NCBI RefSeq assembly: GCF_020921035.1
Contig: NC_063158.1
Coordinates: forward strand, 25,220,178 to 25,284,177
Reading direction: 5' to 3'
DNA length: 64,000 nucleotides
Source: Rhodamnia argentea
Taxonomy: Eukaryota > Streptophyta > Magnoliopsida > Myrtales > Myrtaceae
Made by a program: the position numbers and the translations under genes. How positions within the stretch are numbered: the first letter of the stretch is position 1; each line of letters starts with the position of its first letter. The notes under the pieces are model-generated. The model was given only the letters and a program-made list of their open reading frames with translations, was not told the DNA's origin and did no database searches. Shown here one piece after another: positions 48,841-60,298 of this stretch.

Positions 48841-50140
48841 AGTAAGGGCAAGATGGTCATTTCAAGTGGCCAATGAAACCCTCAAAGGAATCTCTAAAGA
48901 GTATTTAAGAAGGGCCCAAGAGGAGAGATTGCTTCACAGACTTGCAATCATCTCATATCCAAGAAGATCAAAGAGCCCCTCATCATAAAGCTCTCATTAA
49001 AGCTGATCCATGGCAGAATATGAAGGAGGAGGAGATGATGAAGAAATCAGCCAGTCATGATCCATAATCATGAGACATGGTGGAATGAGGAAGATGGAAG
49101 AGAGCCCTATTGTGTCAAAAATTGGAAGATTTTGCCAAAATCCAGGTAAGGGGTGTGAAGTTCTTCATGATCCTGTATTGCTTTATTCTTGAGTTCAATA
49201 TTTTTAAAGAAGGAAGAGACTCAAAAGATTAGGTTTTGGAAACCCTTTCTGGAGACTCGTTGAAAAGGAGAGAGTGAGAGATCGACACAACTCCTCAATT
49301 GGTTTTTTTTGCTTGTTGGATTTTAAGTATTTGTTTGAACTCTTTTTGAGAACTCATGATTGAACAAGTCTTTGGTGAAATAGGGCAGGTTTGTGTGTGC
49401 TTAAAATATATTATTATTTACTTTTTATTTTTGCTTCTTCCTTCCTCTCCTTCCTTGGTTGTACTTGGATTTCATAAAATTGGAATTGGTAATTGTCAGA
49501 CCAATTCTTCTAGTGGTGGAACCACCCATAAACTATTTAAAGTAATTTTTTAATTTATTTTTAAAAAATATTAAAAAATATTAAAACTCTTAATTATGAA
49601 TACTTTTGCACGCTTAAAATGTGAATGTGTTTCAAGTACATGTAACCGATTTCATGCACCTTCAATTCGTAACCGATTTCATGCACCTTCAATTCGTTTC
49701 TCGATTCTGAGAGGAATCATTCAATTCTCAATTTTCCAATTGGAATTGGATCGGATCGGGAACCGATCAGTCCTACTCCGACGGATGGAGAGTAGTAAAC
49801 TTGAGCTGGTAACTTGAATCAAAGAACTAGTAACCTTGAATTGCAATGAATCAAGGAAGACAAAAGGAGGACTGATAAAAAATAAAAAATAAAAAAAGAG
49901 AATGAGGAAAAAGAAAAGAAAACATTAACAGAGGGTAAATATGTCACATATGTACAAATATAAGTTTGGGAAAGTTTAAGTTTTTGGTGTGACGAATAAA
50001 TTAGAGTAAATGCATCAAAATTGCCATACTCTTTTTTTTTTTTTGTAATTTTTTTCCATTAATTAAATATGTTAATTTTACCCCACAACTAATTCTTTCA
50101 CATAGCAATTCTGATAGAAAGAGAAAAGGCAGAGTGGAAT
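48841..50140. other. Intergenic region with no recognised gene
   Basis: A TATA-like TATTTAAG near 48901 is followed by an ATG at 49010 with only a 16-codon frame. A perfect 26-base tandem duplication (cgatttcatgcaccttcaat unit) lies at about 49649-49700. AT-rich beyond. Confidence 0.35.
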
Positions 50141-50149
50141 AAGACGGAA

Positions 50150-50555
50150 TAAGACATCATTCTTGGTTGTTTCCCAAAAAATGAGTGATTTGAAAAAAAA
50201 AATTCTAAAAATAATCGCTTGTATTGCTTACAAAAATACGGCAATATTTAGACATAATACCCACGCATGGCGTGGTTGGTTGAGAGCGTGCCCTTCTTCG
50301 TCCACGTCGAGGGTTCGAAACTTCTGACCGCATTTCGTGATTTAAGTGGGGGGCCCCGGCGATGGGTTGCTGGGCTAGTCTCCCCAGAGGTAAAGTCGCG
50401 GGCGTAAGCCGTGCGGATCCTCGGATACCAAAAAAAATATATTATAATAATGAAATATTTTTCATTGACTAATTTATATGATACTTACAAATGATTATTT
50501 TTTAGAAAATACTATCTGAATCATTTATTTCATTTACATTGCTTTTGAGTCAGTT
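50150..50555. mobile_element. MITE-like element split by a SINE
   Basis: Inner parts atcgcttgtattgcttac, agacataa and ttgactaattta match 22270-22400, where they are continuous. The extra 180 bases here are the SINE at 50259-50437. Confidence 0.6.
50259..50437 (+). mobile_element. tRNA-derived SINE, apparently full length
   Basis: Box A TGGCGTGGTTGG (50268-50279) and box B GGTTCGAAACTTC (50312-50324) form an RNA polymerase III promoter with normal 32-base spacing. The body ends CCTCGGATACC and an A8 tail. The host element without the SINE is visible at 22270-22400. No convincing target duplication was found. Mobility would need LINE enzymes. Confidence 0.8.
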
Positions 50556-50770
50556 TCTTTCTACCTAATTTTACAGCTACTTTCAAGTATATGAACTGTG
50601 GATATGTAGATGATGAAATCTCTGTGACTTAGCTCTATCATGTACACAAATTATGATGTATATTGTTCTGCTGTTGTTGCTTGATGATGCTTATTTCATT
50701 ATAATTTGGATCATTACTTCGACATATGTATAATCTTAATCCATTTCTTGAGTTGATTTTGGAAGTATGG

Positions 50771-51262
50771 TAGAGGTGGCAAACCGGGTGTAAGAGCCAT
50801 ATTTTAACTCATATTTAGTAGTATGAGTCATAAATTAGTTACATTTAGTTTTAAAAACAAGCTAAAAAACAAGTTTAAGAGCGTCATAAATGAGTTACTT
50901 AACAACTTAATCATATATGATTATCTAATTATTTAAGCAAGCCACAAATAAGTTTTATTATTTTTATTTTATTTTATGATGTTTTAGAATTTTTTATTTT
51001 CTGTTTTTTTCTTCTACAAAATCTGGCCCTACGTCGGGCAACGTGGTGCTGCTAGCGGAGGAAGAAGAAAATAAGGTGATTTACGCCAAATGAATTTTTT
51101 CTTTTTCAAAATTAGATTTAATATAAAAATATTTTATTAATATAGGTCGAGTCGGATATGAGTCAATTAGATTTGTATTGGATGAAAATGAGTCAAAACA
51201 TGGTAAAAGAGTTCATATGGGTCGGGTTATTTTTTACCAGACCCACTCATTTGACAGGTCTA
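50771..51262. mobile_element. hAT-like MITE
   Basis: Ends TAGAGGTGGCAAA and, reverse-complemented, TAGACCTGTCAAA match at 10 of 13 bases. Subterminal ATGAGTCA and GGGTCGGG units resemble those of 46442-47584. The 8-bp flanks are not clearly alike. Confidence 0.5.
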
Positions 51263-51794
51263 AGAGTACAAATACACATACTTGCTAACCTAGCTAAATT
51301 AGGTGTAAGAATTGTGATCCATGTTCGACTTAAACGTGATAATTAGCTGAAATCTAATATAAATTTAAGGGCCAAGTTTTTTATCTTGAAATAATTATCA
51401 GTTTTAAGAATCGTACCTCTATACATTGAATTTGATTTCTCCTTCTTTTTTTAATGCTCCCACTAATCTAAAGCCCTAACCCTTAGCTCTGGTTTTCCTC
51501 CTCTAGGCAAATAACTGATCCACAATCCCTCCTTCAAACCCCCTAACCCTCCTCCTGAGTCAATCCGATAACCATTATGTAGGTGAAGGTTTAATCATGA
51601 AAAATGTGACACTTTAGTATCCCTTATTCTCTTCACTTCCTCTTTCTATTTATCAAGCAAATTTTCATAAATAATCTCTATACCTATATATTGCAAACAT
51701 ATTGAATTTTATCATGATTTTTTTGGTTAAGATAATTGTTTTTTTATGATGGTATTCCCATTATATGTTAGTGTGTTAATCCTTGGCACCATCT

Positions 51795-51826
51795 TCGAAC
51801 CCCAAAAAAAAACACAAAAAAACAGT
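51795..51826 (+). mobile_element. Ultra-short poly(A) insertion with 13-bp direct repeats
   Basis: TCGAACCCC, A9, CAC, A7 and CAGT lie between two perfect copies of cttggcaccatct (51782-51794, 51827-51839). Confidence 0.65.
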
Positions 51827-51839
51827 CTTGGCACCATCT

Positions 51840-52139
51840 GTATTCTTAACTATACATGATTATTGCCAATTGGCACTTTCCCTGGTGGGTAGGTTTATGC
51901 AAATTTAATTTCAAAATCAATAGTCGACACAATATGTTGCAGGCAAAATTGACTCACTGTCGAGAGAGTTGGCAAAAGTTCTTGCCAATTTGTCAACAAT
52001 TAAATGGAGACAAAGATGACTATGTACAAAAAAATGCTATAACAAGACCAAAGAACCAAAAAGGTTGCTGTTGCCGCAGATGCTACTCTTGGTGTTAGTA
52101 TCCTCTTCCCTGCTTTGAACCGGTCCAATGTCGATTAAA
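51840..52139. other. 3' flank of the JmjC gene
   Basis: Downstream of the stop of the minus-strand demethylase gene; it probably contains its 3' untranslated region. A plus-strand frame at 51856-52098 has no recognisable features. Confidence 0.4.
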
Positions 52140-55100
52140 TTATCGTACTACTGTAGATCTCCTTCTCATCTGTAACAAGTCCTCTAAATCTTTCGTTGCT
52201 TGATCGACTGCATAAACTATCATCTTTTTAATCTGTTTCACAGAGAGATCAGAGAAGGGTAAGAACAGCCGAATCATGAAAAAGCAAAAGATTGCCGTGG
52301 CCAAACATATAAGGTGATATTATGTGTTACCTCAAGTTTGTCCTCTCTGGCTCTATGATTCCTCGGAAGTTGTCTGAACTCCTCAGTCAAACGGAGGCAC
52401 TGATCGATATTCTCAGGAGAGACAAAGTCAGCGGCAACTTTTGTGCATGACTACATGAAGAATGATGATAGTGCCCACAAGTCAGAGGACTTCAATTCAA
52501 AGTAACGGTACAGGTAAAAGATTTAAAGAAGCAGTTTATTTACCTTCAGATTTCTAACTTGGTGGGGGCATCCGGCAGGAATAAAAACTGCTTCGCCTAA
52601 GTGTTGTTCGAATGTCCATGGTTCAATTCCTACGAAGTTTTGAAAATAAATGTTCACCATTCGATACAGTATTAGAGAAAAAAATTCATCAGTTTCAGCA
52701 TATACTAACCAAATTCCTCCTTCAACTTCCTCTTGTGCTCCAAAGTAAGATAGAACGACTGGTCATGGATAGGATGAATGACCTGATCATATAGGGAGTA
52801 TCAGATCCAGGAACATAGTTTACATATGTATATGCAAACAACAAGGGCAGCATAATTGTGCTGGGAAATTCACCTCTTTAACTGGAGCGCAGAATGTATG
52901 CCTGAACTCGTTATGGTGCTTGCTAAGATATGCCTCCAGCTTGGGGACGTCCTCTCTCCGGAAAATGTCCCACAATGCACCGCCTCTTTGCTTGGTTTCT
53001 TGGTCAGAACAGAGATCGTTTCTGCATTTCTCCTTTTCTTTTTCTAAGCATCCCTTGTGGCCATCGAGGCCTTCAAGATTCCCATCTTGGCATCCTGTTG
53101 CATCTAGATTAAGCTCTTCATGTGCTTGACATAGAAGTTCCTTCACATCCTGTGCTTTGTGCTTCTCTTTCAAGATTTTCACTGCAGATTGCTGCTCTTC
53201 ACTTAAGGGCACCTCTACTGTGTGTGTCAGGATATTCACCTGCCAGGCGGTGGCATGTCAACACAACGCATGCGAGTGTATGAATGCAATGCATCTTCAA
53301 AACTGAGCTGTGCCATCTACTGCCTAACCGATGTCAAATTTTGGTGGACACAGTGGCTGGAATTTTCAGTCATATGGAAAGAAGCAATTACTGTTCTGGA
53401 CAATATCAGCAACTTTCACCTCTAAATCGGGCTTATTATGCACACATTTTCTCTACTGTTTTGTCAAACACTTTCGTTCCAGCTTTTTTAAAAAATGTTG
53501 CATGTACGTAATCATAATGATAATGAAAAATCAGTGATTCATGCAACATTTTTTGAGGAAGGCGCACCGCATCTGACATATCGCAGTGAAGCTTGGTCAC
53601 AGAGTCGCCTCGTCCTAGCTCTTCTGCAAAACCATAGGCAATATAGGTCTTCGGTCCCATGTCTGGCTTCATGACACTTGGTGGTAACTTCACAGCCAGG
53701 TTGAGGAAGCCAGATCGAGGGTCAGTATAGGCATGAAATGGCAGTGCAGCTATGAACTCATCACAGTGGCGCGGTAAAAGATCCTCAAACTTGTCTGAAG
53801 GAGGCCAGTCCTTTAGCTTTAGCATTTCAGGCCAAAAGTTAGCATATCTTCGCCCCTCTGAGTAGCCTTTGAAAAATTGGCGTGTGCTAATGGCCACCTG
53901 AAAGTCGAATGAGTGTCATAAACAAAACATTCTACGTATGATAAAAGATGATCTTAAATGCACGAAAAAGAAAATGAGATACACTTGATCTTGAAGCTTC
54001 CAAATAGATCTAGAAAAAAATGAGAGCAGAAAAGGATGATATTATTGTCAATAGTTGCAGTTTGCTCATATATTGTGTGTACTTACTAGATTCTCCTAAA
54101 ACAATGTCTCCAAATATCTCTTACCATTACGAATACTTACTAAATGTTCCTAAAACAACTTATATCTCTTACAATTATAAGTATCCTGAGTACATTATTG
54201 ACAAGCAGTATTATGTCTTTACATGTTATTTACAAAAAATTGAAGGTGGGATAATGGTATTTACTTCGCAACCAGCTAGGCAGTCAATGGCTCTGACTTC
54301 AGAAAATTTTGAACCAGATGCTGAATCCATATTTTCACATAGTGCACGCCACATTACCATGGGTTCCCAGCTCAAACCAGGGGTCCGCTCTAGAACATTT
54401 CGAACTATGACAGGTTCACCTTTAATCCAGTGACTTCGGAAGCATAGAAGCTCCTCTTCGTCCAAAATTGCACTTGATGCCGGACAATACAAGCAATTGT
54501 CAGCGGAGCCTTCTCTGGATGCGGCTTTCCGTAGCATCTTATCCCCAATTTCAGAGCAATTATGGTTCTGAGTGGTATGTTCAGTTTTGCCAATTTCCAG
54601 CAAGAATCTTGCTCGCAACTCAAGCCTGCTTATCCAGTCTTTATCATGTATGCGCTTAAGCTCTAATTTATGATTGCCACATCCACCCATCTCACTTGGA
54701 GCACAGTTGATGCTCCGATCAGCGTTAGCTTTCCATTCAATGGATTGAGCAACATGACTTTGAGAATTTTCTGTGTGTGGCAAAAGATCTATGTCATGAA
54801 TTGCCGCAGGCTCTCCACCATGAGTATAATCGTTGCCTCTGTCCTCATACTGAAGCTTCACCTCAGCGCGGGAATGAACTTTCCCCTGGCGAATTTCTCG
54901 GCAGCAATTGAGACAAAGTTCAAAGAAGCACTCTGGACACCTTCTATGGAAGTCTACAATTGAAGTAGCACAATTGTCGCTGCTCCAAAAAAAATATATT
55001 GTTGGTCACATAAGAATGAAAACACGCAGAAGTATGTGTTTTGTACTCTCCATATGCATGCTGAACCTCTTACCAGTAGACACGCTCCCAGTTGTGACAA

Positions 55101-56965
55101 AGAGACATTGGTACTTCAACCTCATCAGCTGGTGTTCCTGAATATACCAATCATATAAGTCACGTACAAACATAAGATAAAAGGCTAAGCAAGTTTTAAC
55201 ATGTATACCTTGTATGTTAGCTTCAATTTGTGTCTCCTGAATTTGCTCTTCACAAATTTGCCTTAAAAATGGAAGCAGTGCTCTCATTATGTACTTCAGG
55301 TGCTCAACTGTTTTATCATCAGACATGCTCACTTTTGACGCCTGAAATTGCATAACACCGTGAATTAGTCAGAAATGAAGTTTGACAGTTCTGAAGGGGC
55401 ATTAGTAATGGTATTAAGCATCCTAGAGTTTCGATAGTTTGCTCCAACCCATTAAGCACTTCAACAAAAAGAATGCCGGTGGTTCAAGTTCAGTTTTTAG
55501 CATCACAGCAGGAAGCTATAGAACCTAACAGGTAACTAAACCATGAGGGAAGACCATGGAAACTCCCCTGTAAATTGTGAGCTCATTAGACTTATGGATT
55601 GTCGACTGTTTTTGTTTTTGTCCTTTGGTAGTTACCAAGGGGAAAGGAAGATAAAACATCTAGCCCAAGACCTTTTTGATACCACCATCACTTGACCAAG
55701 GCCTTATTCCTAATTGATGAGAGATGAAGAAGCAGAAGATTAGTACTGAGAAGAAATGTAGACAGTCATCTGAGAACTCCACTGTTATGTCACAGGATTG
55801 GTTTCCCTCTCAAATACTATACACTGTGCATTTCAGTAAATTTTTCTTCACTCATGTGAAATAAGATAACACACCTTTATGATGCCTCCAGTGTGCAAGC
55901 AACAGCTGCAATTGCAATTTCCATGGCAAAATGGGCAAAGTTCTGCGATGTCTACTTCTGACATTTGAGGGTACCTTTAAAGCAAAAATCAGACTGCCTC
56001 AGTAAGTATGCAGTGTTCAATTATTAGAAAGATAAAAGTATTGAATTTAGCAATTAAAAGCGTACCATTGCTTGATGCATTGGATACAATACATCTTCTG
56101 CTTACAGTTGGTACATGGGACAACGATTCTCCTTTCTTTCTTCATGCATTGATGACACCTCACAGGCGCTTTAACTTTAGCCTGCTCAAAGCAAGTGACA
56201 GTTAGAAGTGAATAAGAAGCCCAGAAACCTTTGTCTTGAAATAGAAAGCAAAAAGGTTACCTCATACTTCCCCTTCGAGCAGCCAGTATCACCAGTGTTG
56301 TCACTTTTCAGAGTCGAATGAAAGGAGCCAGAGGTGGATGGCGATGCCAGAGATGAAGGATGTAGTGAATCATTCATCAGGTCAAAATTGTTTTCTCTTC
56401 TTCTGCGGCTTCTCATCTTGACGAGACATACTTCTTCCGCATCTTCACTAGATCCATCGTTCATGTACTCAACATCAGAAAGTCCCTTGCTACAGTCACT
56501 TCGTGGCTTTTCAGTTTGGAACTTTCTGGTTCTGCTGCCTGTTAGTGGCTTTTTGGACTTGCTCAATGTTGTCAACGTCTCCATCTTGAACGATGAATTT
56601 ACTTTGTCAATGCTTTCCCATTTCGTCTGGGACAACCCAACCACTGAACTTCTCTTTCTGGTCGCACTTCTACGCTTCTTTACAATATTTTTACTATCCA
56701 AACACTCATCAATTCTATCGGCTAACTTTCTCTTCTGCACTCCTTTATTCTTTGACACAACTTCAGTTTTCTTTGCATGTGTCACCACCACATTAGGCTT
56801 CCCCTCATCTTGCGATGTCCTACTATCAATTCCATCCAGTGAGCTCCTCGGCAATTTTCTGCTTGGTACAAGCTTTTCAACCTTTGATGATCTTGGGACG
56901 TTCAGGTCTGAACTATCAGCATAATGACTGAGCTGCCGATGCTTTGGGAACATGACAGCTGCCAT
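52140..56965 (-). CDS. JmjC-domain lysine demethylase, KDM3/JMJ25 type
   Basis: Twelve coding exons in phase on the minus strand give 966 residues: 56261-56965, 56066-56181, 55875-55974, 55209-55341, 55074-55137, 54265-54979, 53568-53897, 53239 back to 52874, 52710-52782, 52544-52629, 52331-52450 and 52140-52232. The first exon encodes a basic, serine-rich region with nuclear-signal-like clusters ([16 protein letters not shown]). A cysteine-rich RING-like zinc region spans about 243-305 (CHQCMKKE...[13 protein letters not shown]...[13 protein letters not shown]), with a second at about 363-405. The JmjC core has the iron-binding H715-C-D717 (HCDMSDA) and the distal H890 (AGCPHQVRN). Family enzymes remove methyl groups from histone H3 lysine 9 using Fe(II) and 2-oxoglutarate in the nucleus. 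The start is the first ATG after the leader-intron acceptor. Confidence 0.95.
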
Positions 56966-56970
56966 TCTCA

Positions 56971-57969
56971 CTGCAGGAATTAAGACATCCTTCAATTTAC
57001 GGATTCAGAACAGTCAATCATATTAACATATTCACTTTAAATTGATGACTTTGTGATTGCACCATTCATGATCTTCACAAAACAACACTCTTGTAACAAA
57101 AAATTTACACATAAAGAGGAGTGCGATCAAGAGAAACGAACGGGTAGCTCGTAGGGGGTATGAAATATAATTACTACAGATGATTTCTAATTCCAAAGCT
57201 TAAAAGACACCACGACTAATAAGCAGAACCTTCAAAGAACAGAACGACGAGCCAATTCAAATGAGAATTATTAACAAAATTCTAACCCAAAAAATGAAAA
57301 AGAAAACCGCTTCATGTTTATTCAAATCTGGCAATCCATCGAGGAGCTGCAAGAACACTACATTGCATGTGTAATAAGGACAGGCCATCGAGACATACAA
57401 AGCTTCTGTTTTTCTCCCCAGCAGAGCACTAAACTCCAGAAACAATGAAGTATGGAACTGGTAAGTAAATACAACACTAGCAGGGGCCAAGAAGAGAAAA
57501 CCATAAAAATACCAGAACAGAGACCACAAGTGCTTGCACATTGCTCGCGATCGTTGAACTCAAAAGTTGGGCATTGCACAAACGGGAGACAACAATCGCG
57601 AACGCAATAAAGCCCAAAGACACCAATTCGTACACACCGGGGAGAAAAGAAAAGCACAGCCACGTTGACTCGAGTCAACTCGAATGTCACACGTATCGAA
57701 AACCAATCCAGAAAAAATGAAAAACAACCAACGACAGCTTCCAGACAAAAGAAAGAGCGCACGCGCGTCCAACAACTCAAAACAATCGCCGCGAGACCGC
57801 GGACGAAACCGGAGAAATTCAATCCAAACATCCACGCACACCCACCAACCCCTCCCCCCCCGGCCGGGGGAAAACCATCAAAACCAATCACAAAAGAGAA
57901 AGGAGAGAACGGCGACGGGGCGCGAACCCAATTGCGCGAGAAGAGGGCCCGCGCCATCAATGTACTCAC
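56971..57969 (-). other. Probable leader intron of the JmjC gene
   Basis: A strong minus-strand donor GGGG|GTGAGTAC (GT at 57969-57968) and acceptor CCTGCAG (ending 56971, five bases before the ATG) bracket 999 bp. The leader exon would be about 57970-58250, GC-rich and CpG-rich as in many housekeeping promoters. Inferred from splice motifs. Confidence 0.6.
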
Positions 57970-58531
57970 CCCGACCCGATCGGAGGAGGCGCTCAACGGC
58001 GGCGATGCGCGGTGACGACGCCGGTTCCCGCCAAACGCTGGTATCGTCGCCGGCGGATCAACAACAGATCGCGGAACCGCATGCAATCGAATCGGGAACG
58101 CGATCGCGATCAAAAAGGGATTTGGACGGATCGGATCGAGCAGGTGAGTCTTAAATGGAGGAGGAAGAAGCTGAGAAAGGAAATAAGAATCAGGTGACCG
58201 AATCTTCTCGTTATCGGGCTCCGATTGTTGTTGTCTCGTTGCAGATTTCGAATCGCACGTGCTGCCTTTGCGGTCCACGTCGGATTCCTTTTATTTATTC
58301 TTTTTTTCCTTTTCTTTTTTGTTTTAAAATCGACGAGGAAAATTGTTTAAAATTATTAGATGGCCTTCAATATGTCTCACGTGGTCGGGACCCGACATGA
58401 GGTCTCGGGGCGTGGTCGGATCCTAAGAGAGTATCGAACGACCCGTAAGAACAATTCTTTTTTTTTTGTTTTTTTTTGGGGCGAACGTCGAGGTTTCTTC
58501 CGTTTGATCAGAGTGCTTTGATTTTGTATTT

Positions 58532-58555
58532 TTTTTTTTTTTTTTTTGGTCGGAA
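58532..58555 (-). mobile_element. Ultra-short poly(T) insertion with perfect 16-bp direct repeats
   Basis: T16 and GGTCGGAA lie between two perfect copies of ctttgattttgtattt (58516-58531, 58556-58571). On the minus strand this reads TTCCGACC plus poly(A). The clearest member of the set. Confidence 0.75.
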
Positions 58556-58795
58556 CTTTGATTTTGTATTTCGTCGACTTATGGATTTCAGCCTTTTTGA
58601 TGCGCGTGTAGGGACGATTGGCTCGGGGAAGGTTGGTTTCCGACGTGGAACCGGGAACCGATCTTGTGACTCTCAATTTCAAAAGATTCTAATTGGGAAC
58701 CGAACCGGTCGGTTCGTGGTCCAAATTCACCCTAATGGATCTAGAGGGGAAAAAACAATTATGCTGGAACAAACAGTGGCAGGCGTTGTAGCTTT

Positions 58796-58983
58796 TTTTT
58801 TTTTTTTTGAAGTTTGGTTCTATTCTATCCTTACTTTGCAAGTCACATTATGTGTGTTATGTGCCGTGTGCAGATTGCGAAACTCTCCTCACATGTCCCC
58901 ACCCCGCTCTCCCCGAGGGTGGGGATTCAAATTCCCCACCTCCCAAATACTTTTAAGGCAGTGTATTGATAGAAATGCTTTAA
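58796..58983 (-). mobile_element. Retroposon, probably a SINE, in minus orientation
   Basis: The plus strand begins with a T17 run after aggcgttgtag (58783-58793) and is followed by ttaggcgttgtag (to about 58999), so an 11-bp direct repeat flanks a body of about 190 bases with a poly(A) tail on the minus strand. The body has a box-B-like ATTTGAATCCCC on the minus strand. It differs in sequence from the SINE at 50.3 kb. Confidence 0.55.
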
Positions 58984-58999
58984 TGGTTAGGCGTTGTAG

Positions 59000-60298
59000 G
59001 TTTTAAGGCGGCATCTATTTCAATCATGAGTTGCCATCTTTATCCTAATGGAACATTCATTTTTCCTTCATCCGACATGTACATGTCCGATTTCTTTCGA
59101 CTGTCTGACGGACGAATATTTCAGAAACTGCAAGCAACGTAATAGCTACGGCAGCAGTGAGCAATCCTTGGGCATGAAAGAGCATCCGAGTTCTGGATCT
59201 ACGGAGTGATCTAATTGGCTAGACTAAGCAAGGAACGATTGATGATAGTTGGTCCAAGCTCCGCTAGATAGCCACCGACTTAATGAAATGGTAGACATGG
59301 CCAAGGGGGAGTTGGGGTTTGGTATCAATCGGATCAAGAAGCCAGACTCGAACCGGAGGATCACAAGACAGGACCAGTCCTGTCTGTCAAAGGCACGGAG
59401 CAGCCTAAGTCCTTTTCGACGAATCCTTCTTCAGTAGTTGTGAATGACCTGAGTTGGAAAGGCAAATACTTCTGAGTCGCCCCTAGTTTTGTCCGATCGG
59501 ACAGCTACTCTATCTCTGGAAAAAAGAAGAAGAAGGGAGAACCGGGCTTGATTATACACCCATATGACTAGGGAAAATACGGCGCCATCGATCGGTAGAG
59601 GTAGAAATGATTTCTTTCTTGATAGCAAAACGCATTATAGGGAGCGTCTAAGTAGATGACTCGCCGGCCACTCGAAACGGAGCTTCATCGGGGTAAAGAA
59701 CTTCGTGTTTGGATAAGCAACATACTTCTTCCGAGCTTCGCCCGAAAGGGAAGAGGGTGGTGGGGGAAGCAACATCTCGATGACCCCCCTGCCACTTCCA
59801 AACCCTCGGCCGAAACAAAGCTCGACATGGCCATAGAAATTGCATAGCTTGAAGTTTTTCCCTGTCCAGCCACTGACGTCCATCGCGATCCTGTGGAAAA
59901 CTACCCGGAGATAGCCTGAACAATGATCTCAAGTCTCTCTAGTTCTTAAGCTACCAAATAGAATAAACTCACCACTCTCATGACTTGTAAAGCCCTTCAA
60001 ACGAAAAGTTTCCAGGACATTCAATCCTCCTGTGAAAACATCGGAGTCACGACATGAGAGCTTAGATTGTATGCAACGAAGAAGTCTCAGATGCGCGTTA
60101 TTTTGAAGGTATTAAAACTAAGTACATCTTGCGAACTACTTCGGTGTTCGGCACATAACCCGCTCAAACGTCCCTCCTATCCTCTATAAATGGAAGACTC
60201 GCTGTGTTCATGATGTTCATAAGCTCATCAAATTCACAAGAAACCCTTCTCTCTTAAGGGCTTAATTTGCAGCTAAAATACAAGTCCCCCGCAGAAAC
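59000..60298. other. Intergenic region; part may be organelle-derived
   Basis: 59180-59890 has even base composition, no homopolymers and several short overlapping frames on both strands, unlike the surrounding AT-rich repeats and reminiscent of plant mitochondrial intergenic DNA. I recognise no gene in it, so the origin is a guess. The rest is unremarkable. Confidence 0.3.

Noticed and set aside
56334-56924. A 196-codon plus-strand frame rich in Leu, Ser and Phe
   Set aside because: Antisense shadow of the basic, serine-rich first exon of the JmjC gene.
57358-58278. A 306-codon minus-strand frame upstream of the JmjC gene
   Set aside because: It overlaps the GC-rich leader and leader intron of the JmjC gene, has no recognisable domain and reads straight across strong splice signals; the length follows from GC-rich composition.
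58476-59006. A 176-codon plus-strand frame
   Set aside because: It runs through two homopolymer T tracts that belong to separate insertions, giving runs of phenylalanine; not a gene.
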